Assembly: GCF_900113325.1 (NCBI RefSeq)
Contig: NZ_FOOY01000006.1
Span: 81,208-145,207, forward strand
Length of the DNA: 64,000 nucleotides
Source of the DNA: Sporolactobacillus nakayamae
GTDB lineage: Bacteria > Bacillota > Bacilli > Bacillales > Sporolactobacillaceae
Reading direction: 5' to 3'
In this document: positions 43,817-51,470 of the stretch, piece by piece
Layout: each line of letters opens with the position of its first letter
Numbering within the stretch: the first letter of the stretch is position 1
Made by a program: the position numbers and the translations under genes
Notes under the pieces: generated by a model
What the model was told of the DNA's origin: nothing
The model's database searches: none
What the model saw: only the letters and a program-made list of their open reading frames with translations

Positions 43817-44266
43817 ATGATGATTAGTTTATTTTTAATTGGCGGATTGATTGCCGGCGGTATTATTCCTGTACAGACCTCTATTAATTCCAGACTAGGC
43901 GTTGAAGTCGGGTCGCCCTTCATGGCTTCGTTTCTGTCATTTTTTACCGGAACACTGACTCTGGTTATCCTATCTCTGGTTATTGATCATAAACTCACCT
44001 TCGCTCCGGATAGTTTCCACAATAACCCGTGGTGGATCTGGATCGGTGGCGCGCTCGGGGTTTTCTACCTGACCTCGAACATTCTGCTGCTTCCTCAACT
44101 AGGTGCAGCGCTGACCGTTGTAATCACACTTATCGGTCAAATGATCATGGCCATTGCAATTGATCAGTTCGGCTGGTTCAACGTGCCCATTCATGAACTG
44201 AACATTCCGCGCCTGATCGGGATTGTCTGCATGCTCGGCGGCGTTTTTTTGATCAAGAACTATTAA
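43817..44266 (+). CDS. DMT/YdcZ (DUF606) family exporter subunit 1
   Basis: 149 residues with about five membrane helices. Diagnostic are GGLIAGGIIPVQTSINSRLG at the start and the WWIWIGGALGVFYLTSNILLLPQLGAALTVVITLIGQMI core of the YdcZ/DUF606 half of the DMT superfamily. The substrate is unknown. Followed after 11 bp by a paralog on the same strand, so the pair probably forms a heterodimer, as tandem DUF606 genes often do. Start ATGATG after GAGGGG. Confidence 0.85.
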   Translation: MMISLFLIGGLIAGGIIPVQTSINSRLGVEVGSPFMASFLSFFTGTLTLVILSLVIDHKLTFAPDSFHNNPWWIWIGGALGVFYLTSNILLLPQLGAALTVVITLIGQMIMAIAIDQFGWFNVPIHELNIPRLIGIVCMLGGVFLIKNY

Positions 44267-44277
44267 GGAGAACCATT

Positions 44278-44745
44278 ATGAAGCGTAAAAAATTCACAGT
44301 AACAGCACTATTTCTCATCTGGGGGCTCGCCGCAGGAATGGTATCACCGGTTCAGACATCGATAAACACCCAACTGCGCTATGCCGTCCAGTCGCCTTTT
44401 CTTGCGTCGCTCATCTCATTCATGACCGGCACATGCATCCTTGTGCTAGTCACGCTGATCATCGACCGCAAAATGACGATGGATCTAAAACTAATCCCGC
44501 GCGCACCAAAGTGGATTTGGATCGGCGGGATGCTCGGCGTCATTTTTGTCACGTCTAACATTTTGCTGCTGCCTGTACTTGGATCGGCGCTAACTGTTGT
44601 TTCGGTACTCTGCGGTCAGATGATCGTCGCCATAGCCGTCGATCACTTCGGTTGGTTTGGCGTCGCGCAGCATAAAATGAATTGGCCGCGCGCGGCGGGT
44701 CTTGTATTAATGATCGCCGGTATTTTGCTGATTCAACAGTACTAA
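44278..44745 (+). CDS. DMT/YdcZ (DUF606) family exporter subunit 2
   Basis: 155 residues, homologous along its whole length to the preceding gene: GLAAGMVSPVQTSINTQLR, SLISFMTGT, WIWIGGMLGVIFVTSNILLLPVLGSALTVVSVLCGQMIVA, DHFGWFGV. Five membrane helices with a more basic N-terminus (MKRKKF). Same operon, AAGGAG before the ATG. It converges on ywhD, with only 16 bp between the stops. Confidence 0.85.
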   Translation: MKRKKFTVTALFLIWGLAAGMVSPVQTSINTQLRYAVQSPFLASLISFMTGTCILVLVTLIIDRKMTMDLKLIPRAPKWIWIGGMLGVIFVTSNILLLPVLGSALTVVSVLCGQMIVAIAVDHFGWFGVAQHKMNWPRAAGLVLMIAGILLIQQY

Positions 44746-44761
44746 TGCGCCTGTGACCCGT

Positions 44762-45283
44762 TCATTCAGCCGTGAGCGATGCCTTCAAGTCCGGATTGGC
44801 TCGTTCCCATTGCTCAGGCGCAACGCTGATCAAAAATTCACGAAGTACCTTTTTTGATTTGGCGTCCATATCATCCAGCATCACTTTTCCTTTGAGCGCT
44901 TTGTCCATTTTATTAACGTGATCCGCCAGTACCTTATAACCGCGTTTGATCTCCCGATGGATAATCATTTCGGCGGCGCCCGCTCCTGAGTAACGCGGTC
45001 CTTCTTTGGTCACTTCCGTATTTACCCAGACAAGCCAATATTTTTTCCCCCCGCCTTGCAGATCGTCCTTATTTGCCGAAAAACGGATTCTGCGTTCAAT
45101 AGCGCTGCGCGCGTGGAGCGCACCTATGTCAACTTCCGCTTTGCCTTCTTCCACGTCAATGATGACTGGAGATATAGTGTCCAAATTAATCAACCCGGCA
45201 CCAAAACCGCCATGGCCTTTTGTCGAATCGCCTTTAATTATATTAAAGCCTGATTTTTTTCCATCCTGATGAAAAATATCCAA
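44762..45283 (-). CDS. ywhD: YwhD family protein
   Basis: 173 residues, conserved in Bacillales, function unknown. It reads GFNIIKGDSTKGHGGFGAGLINLDTISPVIIDVE, GALHARSAIERRIRF, YWLVWVNTEV, DHVNKMDKALKG, all as in B. subtilis YwhD. The start is TTG 45281-45283, giving MDIFHQDGKKSGFNI, which lines up with the B. subtilis N-terminus and has AAAGGGTG before it; an upstream frame adds 11 residues without support. In B. subtilis it is next to pbpG, as here apart from the DMT pair in between. Confidence 0.88.
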   Translation of the reverse strand: MDIFHQDGKKSGFNIIKGDSTKGHGGFGAGLINLDTISPVIIDVEEGKAEVDIGALHARSAIERRIRFSANKDDLQGGGKKYWLVWVNTEVTKEGPRYSGAGAAEMIIHREIKRGYKVLADHVNKMDKALKGKVMLDDMDAKSKKVLREFLISVAPEQWERANPDLKASLTAE

Positions 45284-45510
45284 ATCATTCACCCTTTCAG
45301 ACGTGATTAATCTCACTGTTGCTAGTTTATCACATGCGCTCCGGCAACGCCCAATTAACGGAGCAGATCATCCCTGCACCATCTGCTCGAATCAAGCATC
45401 CTATGAGTCAGATGCCATAAAAACTGTTGTAAATTAGGTTGTGACAAACTCCCTAATTCTAATTAATTGATTCAAAGCGCCGCATCCTTTAGACTCAATA
45501 TTAGTGAACG

Positions 45511-45560
45511 GTCTGATCGCCTGACGTTGCTCACCTCCTATGAGCAACGATGAAGTCAAG
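45511..45560 (+). repeat. repeat hairpin module upstream of the glutamate-cysteine ligase gene
   Basis: Perfect 9-bp arms CGTTGCTCA (45525-45533) and TGAGCAACG (45541-45549) with a 7-base loop. CTCACCTCCTATGAGCAACG aligns with copy C of the repeat (read in reverse, CTCACATCCTATGAGCAACG). It ends about 30 bp before the ATG, so it would lie in the 5' untranslated region. Confidence 0.65.
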
Positions 45561-45588
45561 TTTTCTAAAAGAATGTGAGGGGAACACC

Positions 45589-46788
45589 ATGCGCAATAAA
45601 AAGCCATTCACGATCACTCAAGTATCCGCAGACGGACGCTTTGGCTTGGAACGTGAGAACTTAAGAGTTGATCCACGCGGTACGTTGGCGCTGACACCGC
45701 ACCCCCTTGCGTTCGGTGACAAGCTGACTAATTCTGAAATTACAACTGATTTTTCTGAGAGTCAGATTGAGTTGGTCACTCCTGTTGCGCATTCCGTGCA
45801 GGAACTGTTTGCGCATGAAAAACGGTTGACCAAGACAATTTATACGGGGATTAACGATGAATTACTATGGCCGCTGAGTACCCCTCCTTCGTTATTACCG
45901 GCAGAAGACCAGATTCCGATCGCGGATTTTGGTCGCAAAGGGCAAGATAAAACGGGCTACCGCGTCTACCTCTCGAAGAAATACGGGCGCATTAAACAGC
46001 TCTACTGTGGTATTCATTTTAATTTTTCTTTTCCTGACCATCTATTTCCAAATCAGGATGCATGCAACCGTTTTTATCTGAATCTAGTCGCAAATGCTCT
46101 GCGGCATCGCTATTTTCTTGTTCATCTGCTCTCGGCAAGTCCGGAACGAATCGAGTCGATCCCTTATCGTTCCGTACGGCTAAGCACGCATGGATACAAA
46201 AATCTTGAACCCGTGTATCCAGACTACTCAAGCCCTCAGAATTACATTGACTCGCTTCGCGACGCCGTAGAAAGAGGCGTGATTGAAAGCCCACGCGAAC
46301 TCTATCAGCTCGTCCGAATTAAGGGAACCGGCTTTGAAGATCTTGTGAACGCACCGAAAGCCGGTCGGATCGAACTGAGAATTGCCGATCTCAATCCACT
46401 TTTTCGTGCGGGAATCAACCCAAACGATCTGTATTTGATGCATCTTTACCTGCTCTGGTGTGCACAAAGTGACGCTAGCGAATTTACAAGAGAAGACCAA
46501 AAAGAAGCGAATGCGCGATCAGATGAAGCAGCGTTATGCACGGTCACCGACTCGTTTAGCGTTAAAATGAATGCGCTGTTCGATGCTTTACTTACGTTCA
46601 CACGTAGCCAAAGCCTCCCCGCCGCTTATGAATCGGCACTAAACGACGCACGAGCACGCTGGATTGATCGTTCAAAAAGTTATGCAGCACGCGTTCATTC
46701 CGAGCTCAAGCGCGAGCCGTCGGCAGCGATGCATTGGGCAAGACAAATGAAAAATGCGTACCTTTCCCCCTGTCGCTCAGCTCATTAA
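45589..46788 (+). CDS. gshA: glutamate-cysteine ligase, class I (short form)
   Basis: 399 residues. Couples glutamate and cysteine to gamma-glutamylcysteine. Recognised by RFGLERENLRVDPRG (GIERE-like ATP/Glu site), ESQIELVTPV, CGIHFNFSF, LLSASP and AGRIELRIADLNPLFRAGI. The E. coli enzyme has about 518 residues; here the C-terminal helical part is shorter. No glutathione synthetase domain or gshB follows. Spore-formers usually use bacillithiol, so the role is open. The ATG at 45589 has GAGGGG six bases upstream. A repeat-derived hairpin lies in its leader. Confidence 0.82.
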   Translation: MRNKKPFTITQVSADGRFGLERENLRVDPRGTLALTPHPLAFGDKLTNSEITTDFSESQIELVTPVAHSVQELFAHEKRLTKTIYTGINDELLWPLSTPPSLLPAEDQIPIADFGRKGQDKTGYRVYLSKKYGRIKQLYCGIHFNFSFPDHLFPNQDACNRFYLNLVANALRHRYFLVHLLSASPERIESIPYRSVRLSTHGYKNLEPVYPDYSSPQNYIDSLRDAVERGVIESPRELYQLVRIKGTGFEDLVNAPKAGRIELRIADLNPLFRAGINPNDLYLMHLYLLWCAQSDASEFTREDQKEANARSDEAALCTVTDSFSVKMNALFDALLTFTRSQSLPAAYESALNDARARWIDRSKSYAARVHSELKREPSAAMHWARQMKNAYLSPCRSAH

Positions 46789-47009
46789 CAAGCAGTTAAC
46801 CGTTTGCCACAATGAAACGAACGCATAGCCAAGATGATTTCCTATATCTCTCCTTTATTCCAGCCATTGCCAAAAATGGAGACAGCCTTTATTCTTAAAG
46901 TAGAAATGTCCCAAACGCGCAGAAATAGTTTCTCGTGATGAAATGGCTTCAAGCCTTTACTTACGAAAATTGGACATGGTACTTTTGTTTTGTGGAGGAT
47001 TCGTAACGT

Positions 47010-47240
47010 ATGGTCCTGATCAGATGCATCAAAAATGTATATGGAGAGACAGTCGAAATCCCTACAGATTTCATGGAATCACGGCTGCTTTTCAAAGTGA
47101 ACAATTTTTACATGGCTGAACAAGATAATGAAGGGCATTTAGTCACGCAGGATGAAGAAGGCGAGCCGCACATTATCGCCGACAGCAATGAGATCCTAAG
47201 TGGCGGCTCTTGGTTCCATGAACATTTTGTGCTCTTGTGA
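47010..47240 (+). CDS. small hypothetical protein
   Basis: 76 residues, acidic, no membrane segment or known motif. MVLIRCIKNVYGETVEIPTD suggests a beta-hairpin start, and GGSWFHEHFVLL ends the protein. I do not recognise a family. Codon use resembles its neighbours. GGAGG lies 11 bp before the ATG, somewhat far. Followed 50 bp later by the PC4-like gene on the same strand, so they may be co-transcribed. Confidence 0.55.
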   Translation: MVLIRCIKNVYGETVEIPTDFMESRLLFKVNNFYMAEQDNEGHLVTQDEEGEPHIIADSNEILSGGSWFHEHFVLL

Positions 47241-47290
47241 ATGCGGTATCATCTGTTTAAATGAATGATCTTTGGTCAGGGGGACAGTAA

Positions 47291-47518
47291 ATGAGCAGTA
47301 TTCAATTTGAACTCGTGAAGAAGATCGGGACGGTGAATGAGTCACCCAATGGATGGTCGAAGCAGCTGAATATGATCAGTTGGAACGGACGCGCCCCGAA
47401 ATATGATCTAAGAGATTGGGCACCTGATGGGGAGAAAATGGGCAAGGGCATTACGCTCAGTGTGGATGAGATGAAAGCTCTGAAACTTTTACTCAATCAG
47501 CTCGAAGAATTAAACTGA
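47291..47518 (+). CDS. YdbC/PC4-like single-stranded nucleic-acid-binding protein
   Basis: 75 residues. FELVKKIGTVNESPNGWSKQLNMISWNGRAPKYDLRDWAPDGEKMGKGITLSVDEMKALKLLL is the typical YdbC-type PC4 fold of Firmicutes: a four-stranded sheet then a C-terminal helix. Homologs bind single-stranded DNA or RNA as dimers; the cellular role is unclear. Shine-Dalgarno AGGGGG before ATG. Ends at a strong terminator. Confidence 0.85.
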   Translation: MSSIQFELVKKIGTVNESPNGWSKQLNMISWNGRAPKYDLRDWAPDGEKMGKGITLSVDEMKALKLLLNQLEELN

Positions 47519-47526
47519 ATCAGGCA

Positions 47527-47563
47527 GGAACAGGCGGATGGCAAGTGGCCATCCGCCTGTTCC
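47527..47563 (+). terminator. terminator after the PC4-like gene
   Basis: GGAACAGGCGGATG / CATCCGCCTGTTCC, a 14-bp perfect stem with a 9-base loop that can pair further; AATTTT follows. Lies between convergent genes. Confidence 0.85.
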
Positions 47564-47583
47564 AATTTTGACGTTTCAGATCT

Positions 47584-48105
47584 TCAGCGCAGCGCAGGAC
47601 ACTCAGCCGACTGAAGGGAACGAAGCTCGTCGATGAATGCTAACGCATGATCAAAATCCTCGTTCATCGTCCGTTTTTCAAGTGCCCTCACCTTTTCTAC
47701 TGCTTCAACGCGCGGCAAATAGTCAAAATAAAGGAGTGTAGCGACACATTCAAGAAACCAAGTTTCTTGGGCTACGACGTGTTGTGTAAGACCGTGCATA
47801 TTGGGCAGAACATTTTTGTAATGAGACAAGAAATCCAGACCCGCCTCTGAAATGCGATAAGAGCATGTCTCATCTTTATTTTGAGTCTCTTCCCGATCTT
47901 CAATCAAGAATCCAAAATCACATAATTCCTCAAGTTGTACCGATAATTCTTCAGAATAAGGACCGTTGAAATGAAAATGAAAAATCTGGTGAAATGGAAA
48001 ACCGAGTCTCTGAAAAATATAAATGGATTTCTGCAGCTTCTTGCGTCCGGAGTTTCTACCTGACTGTTGAATTAATGCGGCAATTATTGCGTGGTCTTCC
48101 AACAT
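47584..48105 (-). CDS. ywgA: YwgA family protein
   Basis: 173 residues. LIQQSGRNSGRKKLQKSIYIFQRLGFPFHQIFHFHFNGPYSEELSVQLEELCDFGFL is the YwgA/SocA-like (Panacea-related) fold, with the GRKKLQK and GPYS motifs. B. subtilis YwgA has the same opening and is of unknown function. It lies 65 bp after ywfO on the same strand and is preceded by it in transcription. A winged-helix-like architecture is possible; not established. Confidence 0.8.
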   Translation of the reverse strand: MLEDHAIIAALIQQSGRNSGRKKLQKSIYIFQRLGFPFHQIFHFHFNGPYSEELSVQLEELCDFGFLIEDREETQNKDETCSYRISEAGLDFLSHYKNVLPNMHGLTQHVVAQETWFLECVATLLYFDYLPRVEAVEKVRALEKRTMNEDFDHALAFIDELRSLQSAECPALR

Positions 48106-48170
48106 GTTTCATTTCCCCCATGTAACATGATCTCAAATACTCGATTAAAATGCTCCCTTTATGCTGTTTC

Positions 48171-49472
48171 TTAGATGCCTAAAATGTCTTGAATTGTTTT
48201 TCGATACGGTGAATGCTCCGGCAAATCAAGAATTCTGTCCTTCGGGTAGTACAGCTTGCAATCTGTTCGACGCATTCCGGTAATCGAACCCACAACATCA
48301 GATTCCTGCGAGAGTTCATGCAGTGTTCCATCCGGCATCAGAAGTTGAATCGGCTGCCGTTCCCCTTCTTCGCCCGGCCGATACAGATCATACGGAGAAT
48401 TTGACGACGAATCCACTTCCAAATAGTAATCCGGATCAATACCTGCGTCCCTGAACGCTTCCACCAGCCGATCCTTAGAGCCGATCAGTGAAGGTGTGAA
48501 TTCAACATACTTAAAAAGACGGCGATTCATGAACCGAAAGCATAGATCGCTAAGAATCGCGTCCTCTTCTTCTTGCCAAGCTTGGAAAAAATAAAGGATG
48601 ACCGACTCGTCTAGTTTAAGATAATCTTGAAGTGTCATTTTTCCTTCAAAAATTTTAATCAGCGGATGCGGCGCATACTTGAAGTGGAAGCCTTCTTGGT
48701 AAAGTACTTTCGCTCTGTGAAGAATTTGCGTAAGAATGACCTCTGCGCTCCGCGTGACCGGATGGAAATACACTTGCCAGTACATCTGATAGCGGCTCAT
48801 GATATAGTCTTCCACCGCATGCATTCCGGACAGCTTAAAAACAATCTGGTCATCCTGAGTGCGCATGACTCGCCAAATACGTTCCATATCAAAATGGCCG
48901 TAGCTGACGCCGGTAAAATAAGCATCACGAAGAAGATAGTCCATACGGTCGGCATCAATTTGACTTGAAATCAGGCTGACAACGAGGCGGTTTGGATACG
49001 TTTTACCAATGACATCAGCCACTTTCTCCGCAAAACCCTGACCTTGCTGTTCAAGCAGCCGATGAATTTCCGTATTGCCGAGTATAATTTTTTGCGTATA
49101 CTCTTCATGATTGGTACCGAACACCTTCTCAAAGGAATGCGAAAACGGTCCATGCCCCACATCGTGGAGCAGCGCGGCGCAGAGTGCGATCATCGTCTCC
49201 GAATCATCCCAATGATTTCTATATTTGAAAATATCAATGACTCGTCTGGCAATTTCATAGACACCCAGTGAATGGCCAAAACGACTGTGTTCCGCGCCAT
49301 GAAAGGTCAGAAAAGTCGTACCGAGCTGTCGAATCCGCCTTAAGCGTTGAAATTCAGGTGTCCCGATCAAGTCCCAGATTAGTCGATCACGGACATGAAT
49401 ATAGCGATGTACCGGATCTTTAAACACCTTTTCTTCATTCAATTTTTGGTATGATCGGGTCAATGCCACCAC
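48171..49472 (-). CDS. ywfO: HD-domain phosphohydrolase YwfO
   Basis: 433 residues of the SAMHD1/dGTPase-like HD superfamily. The metal ligands are seen as H in AEHSRFGHSLGVYEIA (about 62), the HD pair in ALLHDVGHGPFSHSFE (about 100-110) and the distal D in SSQIDADRMDYLLRD (about 170). The family hydrolyses (d)NTPs; B. subtilis YwfO is reported as a nucleotide triphosphohydrolase. Start uncertain among GTG 49472, the adjacent GTG and a TTG nine bases later; only a modest AGGA precedes. Confidence 0.88.
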   Translation of the reverse strand: MVALTRSYQKLNEEKVFKDPVHRYIHVRDRLIWDLIGTPEFQRLRRIRQLGTTFLTFHGAEHSRFGHSLGVYEIARRVIDIFKYRNHWDDSETMIALCAALLHDVGHGPFSHSFEKVFGTNHEEYTQKIILGNTEIHRLLEQQGQGFAEKVADVIGKTYPNRLVVSLISSQIDADRMDYLLRDAYFTGVSYGHFDMERIWRVMRTQDDQIVFKLSGMHAVEDYIMSRYQMYWQVYFHPVTRSAEVILTQILHRAKVLYQEGFHFKYAPHPLIKIFEGKMTLQDYLKLDESVILYFFQAWQEEEDAILSDLCFRFMNRRLFKYVEFTPSLIGSKDRLVEAFRDAGIDPDYYLEVDSSSNSPYDLYRPGEEGERQPIQLLMPDGTLHELSQESDVVGSITGMRRTDCKLYYPKDRILDLPEHSPYRKTIQDILGI

Positions 49473-49578
49473 GTCCTATTTGCTACTCGCTCAGGTCCGT
49501 TCCCAGCTCCACAAGTCGCGAGGTTCTGTACTCATTATACCTTTACCGGATTAGATTGAAAGCGGGGCATATACCGAT

Positions 49579-50370
49579 TCAATTCATCGGTTCGTCCACA
49601 ATCCGTTTCCTGTTCTTAAAATAGACCGGTGTCAACTTATATTCTTTGGCCATCGCCGCACCCAGAGGATACTTGACACCAATAGTTTCGGGCCCGTGGT
49701 TGTCCCCGCCAATCGTTACATATTGCCCGCCTAATTCGCGATACCGACGCACAATACTTTCAAGGCCTTCCCTAAACCCGCCTTGATCGATCAAGCGCAA
49801 ATTAATTTCCAGGCAGATATCATTTTCGATCAGTGTGCTGAGAAAATTATCGATCAGCAGCGGGAAATCTTCATAACGAAGCACGTTGTCCGAATAACTC
49901 AGATAACGACATGGATAGTCAATGTGACCAAATGTATCGATGTACGGATTGCGATGAATCGTGTGCTCCGCATAGATTAAATACTGTGTAAAGAAATCCT
50001 GTTTGCTGAGAAAATTTTTCCCGCGATCCGTGTACATGTCATAATCCTGCAAATTATGCACCGAACCAATAACCATATCAAACGGATGAGCGGCAACAAT
50101 TTCACGATTGCGTGCGACATAGTCTTGCCTATTATCCAACCCAAGTTCAATACCTAATAAAAGATGCTCGCCCCGATAGGCAGAATAGGTCTCAAAATAG
50201 TTACTAATCTCAAAGTCAACGGGAGCACCGTCGTCCTGACGCTCATTTAAATCATAGTGCTCTGTAAGAACCAAATTTAAATGATGGCGCGCCGCTTCCT
50301 GAAGCGCTTCTTGAATGCCCATTTCCGCATCGAATGAAAAATGGGTGTGATTATGCGTATCAAAGGCCAT
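49579..50370 (-). CDS. PHP-domain phosphoesterase (histidinol-phosphatase type)
   Basis: 263 residues. MAFDTHNHTHFSFDAE provides the HxH and the D of the first metal site; TEHYDL, GIELGLD, IGSVHNL, and GGDNHGPETIG supply the later ligands. It matches the HisK-type histidinol-phosphatase family, but without histidine genes nearby the substrate is open. Start 50370 supported by TGGAGG. Overlaps the 3' end of the YczE-like gene by 11 bp, so translation is coupled. Confidence 0.8.
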   Translation of the reverse strand: MAFDTHNHTHFSFDAEMGIQEALQEAARHHLNLVLTEHYDLNERQDDGAPVDFEISNYFETYSAYRGEHLLLGIELGLDNRQDYVARNREIVAAHPFDMVIGSVHNLQDYDMYTDRGKNFLSKQDFFTQYLIYAEHTIHRNPYIDTFGHIDYPCRYLSYSDNVLRYEDFPLLIDNFLSTLIENDICLEINLRLIDQGGFREGLESIVRRYRELGGQYVTIGGDNHGPETIGVKYPLGAAMAKEYKLTPVYFKNRKRIVDEPMN

Positions 50371-51043
50371 GTTGATCCGTTCCTCCAATTACCGATTTAC
50401 TTTTATTCAAAATTCTGCTGACCATTTGCCGATCCAGATAGACATGACGAACATTCTTCGCGTCGAAGCGGCAAATTTTGAAAACTCCTTGAACAAAAAT
50501 GCCGATCAGCGATACCATGATCACTGTTCCAATCCCAACGGAGCCTCCTAAAAGCCAGCCAAACACTAGAGCCACACCTTCGTTCACTGTACGAACCACG
50601 CGAACCGACTGTCCGGTCTTACGCGCGAGCACTACCATAAGCCCGTCCCTTGGGCCGGCGCCAAACCCCGCACTCATGTACAGATAGGTTCCGAAGCTGA
50701 TAATGATCAATCCTGCGAGAATCATAAGCAGTTGCGTATAGAAATGGTGCGCAATCGGAACAAGATGATTGAGGAGCAGTAAATCCATAAACAACCCAAT
50801 AAAAATCATATTCGCCAACGTGCCGAATCCAATCTTCTCACCAAAAATTCTGTTCAGAATGACAATACATAGGGCTACCAGAATATTAGCCAAACCAATG
50901 GTAATAGGAAACGTCCTTGAGAGGCCTTGATGCAGTACATCCCATGGCTGCAAGCCCAGATTCGCGTTGATGGTGCAGACTGCGCCAAGCGCGAACAAAA
51001 AAAGTCCGATAAACAGTTTAGCCAAGTTAACCATGAGTTTCAA
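50360..51043 (-). CDS. YczE/YyaS/YitT-like integral membrane protein
   Basis: 227 residues with five to six membrane helices. Family marks are LGLQPWDVLHQGLS near residue 30-43 and SAGFGAGPRDGLMVVLARKTG near 125-145. Function unknown; YczE affects lipopeptide production in B. subtilis by an unclear route. It is the first gene of a two-gene unit with the PHP phosphatase. Start ATG after GGGGGA. Confidence 0.8.
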   Translation of the reverse strand: MKLMVNLAKLFIGLFLFALGAVCTINANLGLQPWDVLHQGLSRTFPITIGLANILVALCIVILNRIFGEKIGFGTLANMIFIGLFMDLLLLNHLVPIAHHFYTQLLMILAGLIIISFGTYLYMSAGFGAGPRDGLMVVLARKTGQSVRVVRTVNEGVALVFGWLLGGSVGIGTVIMVSLIGIFVQGVFKICRFDAKNVRHVYLDRQMVSRILNKSKSVIGGTDQHGL

Positions 51044-51219
51044 AAATGTTCCCCCTGTATCTGCTATAAATCATTCCAACCAATCATGTCCTTTGTTGCA
51101 CCTGTTTTACTTAATGTCCTTTCAGTATAAGTTTAATTAGTCATTGAAACAACGCATACAGCAAATTAAATTCGTTCAAATCTCACTTAGATCAGCGACC
51201 TGCTTTTTCTCATGTTGGG

Positions 51220-51248
51220 TTGACGGATATCAATACTAGTGTTATATT
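51220..51248 (+). promoter_or_regulatory. promoter of the ilvD leader
   Basis: TTGACG (51220-51225), 17 bp, TATATT (51243-51248). Predicted start about 51255, some 215 bp before ilvD. No T-box (no TGGNACC element, no stem I) is present in this leader. Confidence 0.75.
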
Positions 51249-51291
51249 TTGTCATACCAAATTTTTTATTAATTTGAAAAGGTTGATTATT

Positions 51292-51333
51292 ATGTCTTTC
51301 CTATCCTACCTACGAGTCTTGATTATTATCTAG
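51292..51333 (+). CDS. ilvD leader peptide MSFLSYLRVLIII
   Basis: A 13-codon open frame with an AAAGG-type ribosome-binding site 8-9 bp upstream. Six of its last seven-to-ten residues are branched-chain (Leu, Leu, Val, Leu, Ile, Ile, Ile), with three consecutive Ile codons just before the TAG. Such enrichment, a position between promoter and terminator, and a downstream branched-chain biosynthesis gene are the classic marks of an attenuation leader peptide. The codons 51304-51314 can pair with 51382-51392 (11 bp, one wobble), which competes with the antiterminator. Confidence 0.8.
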   Translation: MSFLSYLRVLIII

Positions 51334-51433
51334 GGCCTTGGCAATCGCTGAAAATTTAACGATTGTCCGGGTCCTCCTTGGCGTAGGTGGGAGTCGGACA
51401 GAACTCCCATTCTTTTATGAATGGGAGTTTTTT
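51331..51433 (+). promoter_or_regulatory. ilvD transcription attenuator
   Basis: Alternative pairings: (a) codons TCCTACCTACG (51304-51314) with CGTAGGTGGGA (51382-51392); (b) TGGGAGT (51388-51394) with ACTCCCA (51403-51409); (c) terminator AACTCCCATTC (51402-51412) with GAATGGGAGTT (51419-51429), then a T-run to 51433. A ribosome stalled at the Ile/Leu/Val codons would cover the first arm of (a), free (b) and prevent (c). An extra hairpin AGGGCC/GGTCCT follows the stop codon and is conserved in the second leader at 54.4 kb. Pairings are read from sequence; the mechanism is inferred. Confidence 0.75.
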
Positions 51434-51470
51434 CGTTCCACAGATTTAAAAACAGAAAGGATGAGAGAAT

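Noticed and set aside
51343-51357. CodY box in the ilvD leader
   Set aside because: Best match is 11 of 15 to AATTTTCWGAAAATT, and other equally poor matches occur nearby; too weak to report.
51249-51470. T-box riboswitch before ilvD
   Set aside because: No TGGNACC T-box sequence and no stem I; the leader peptide and alternative pairings explain the region better.
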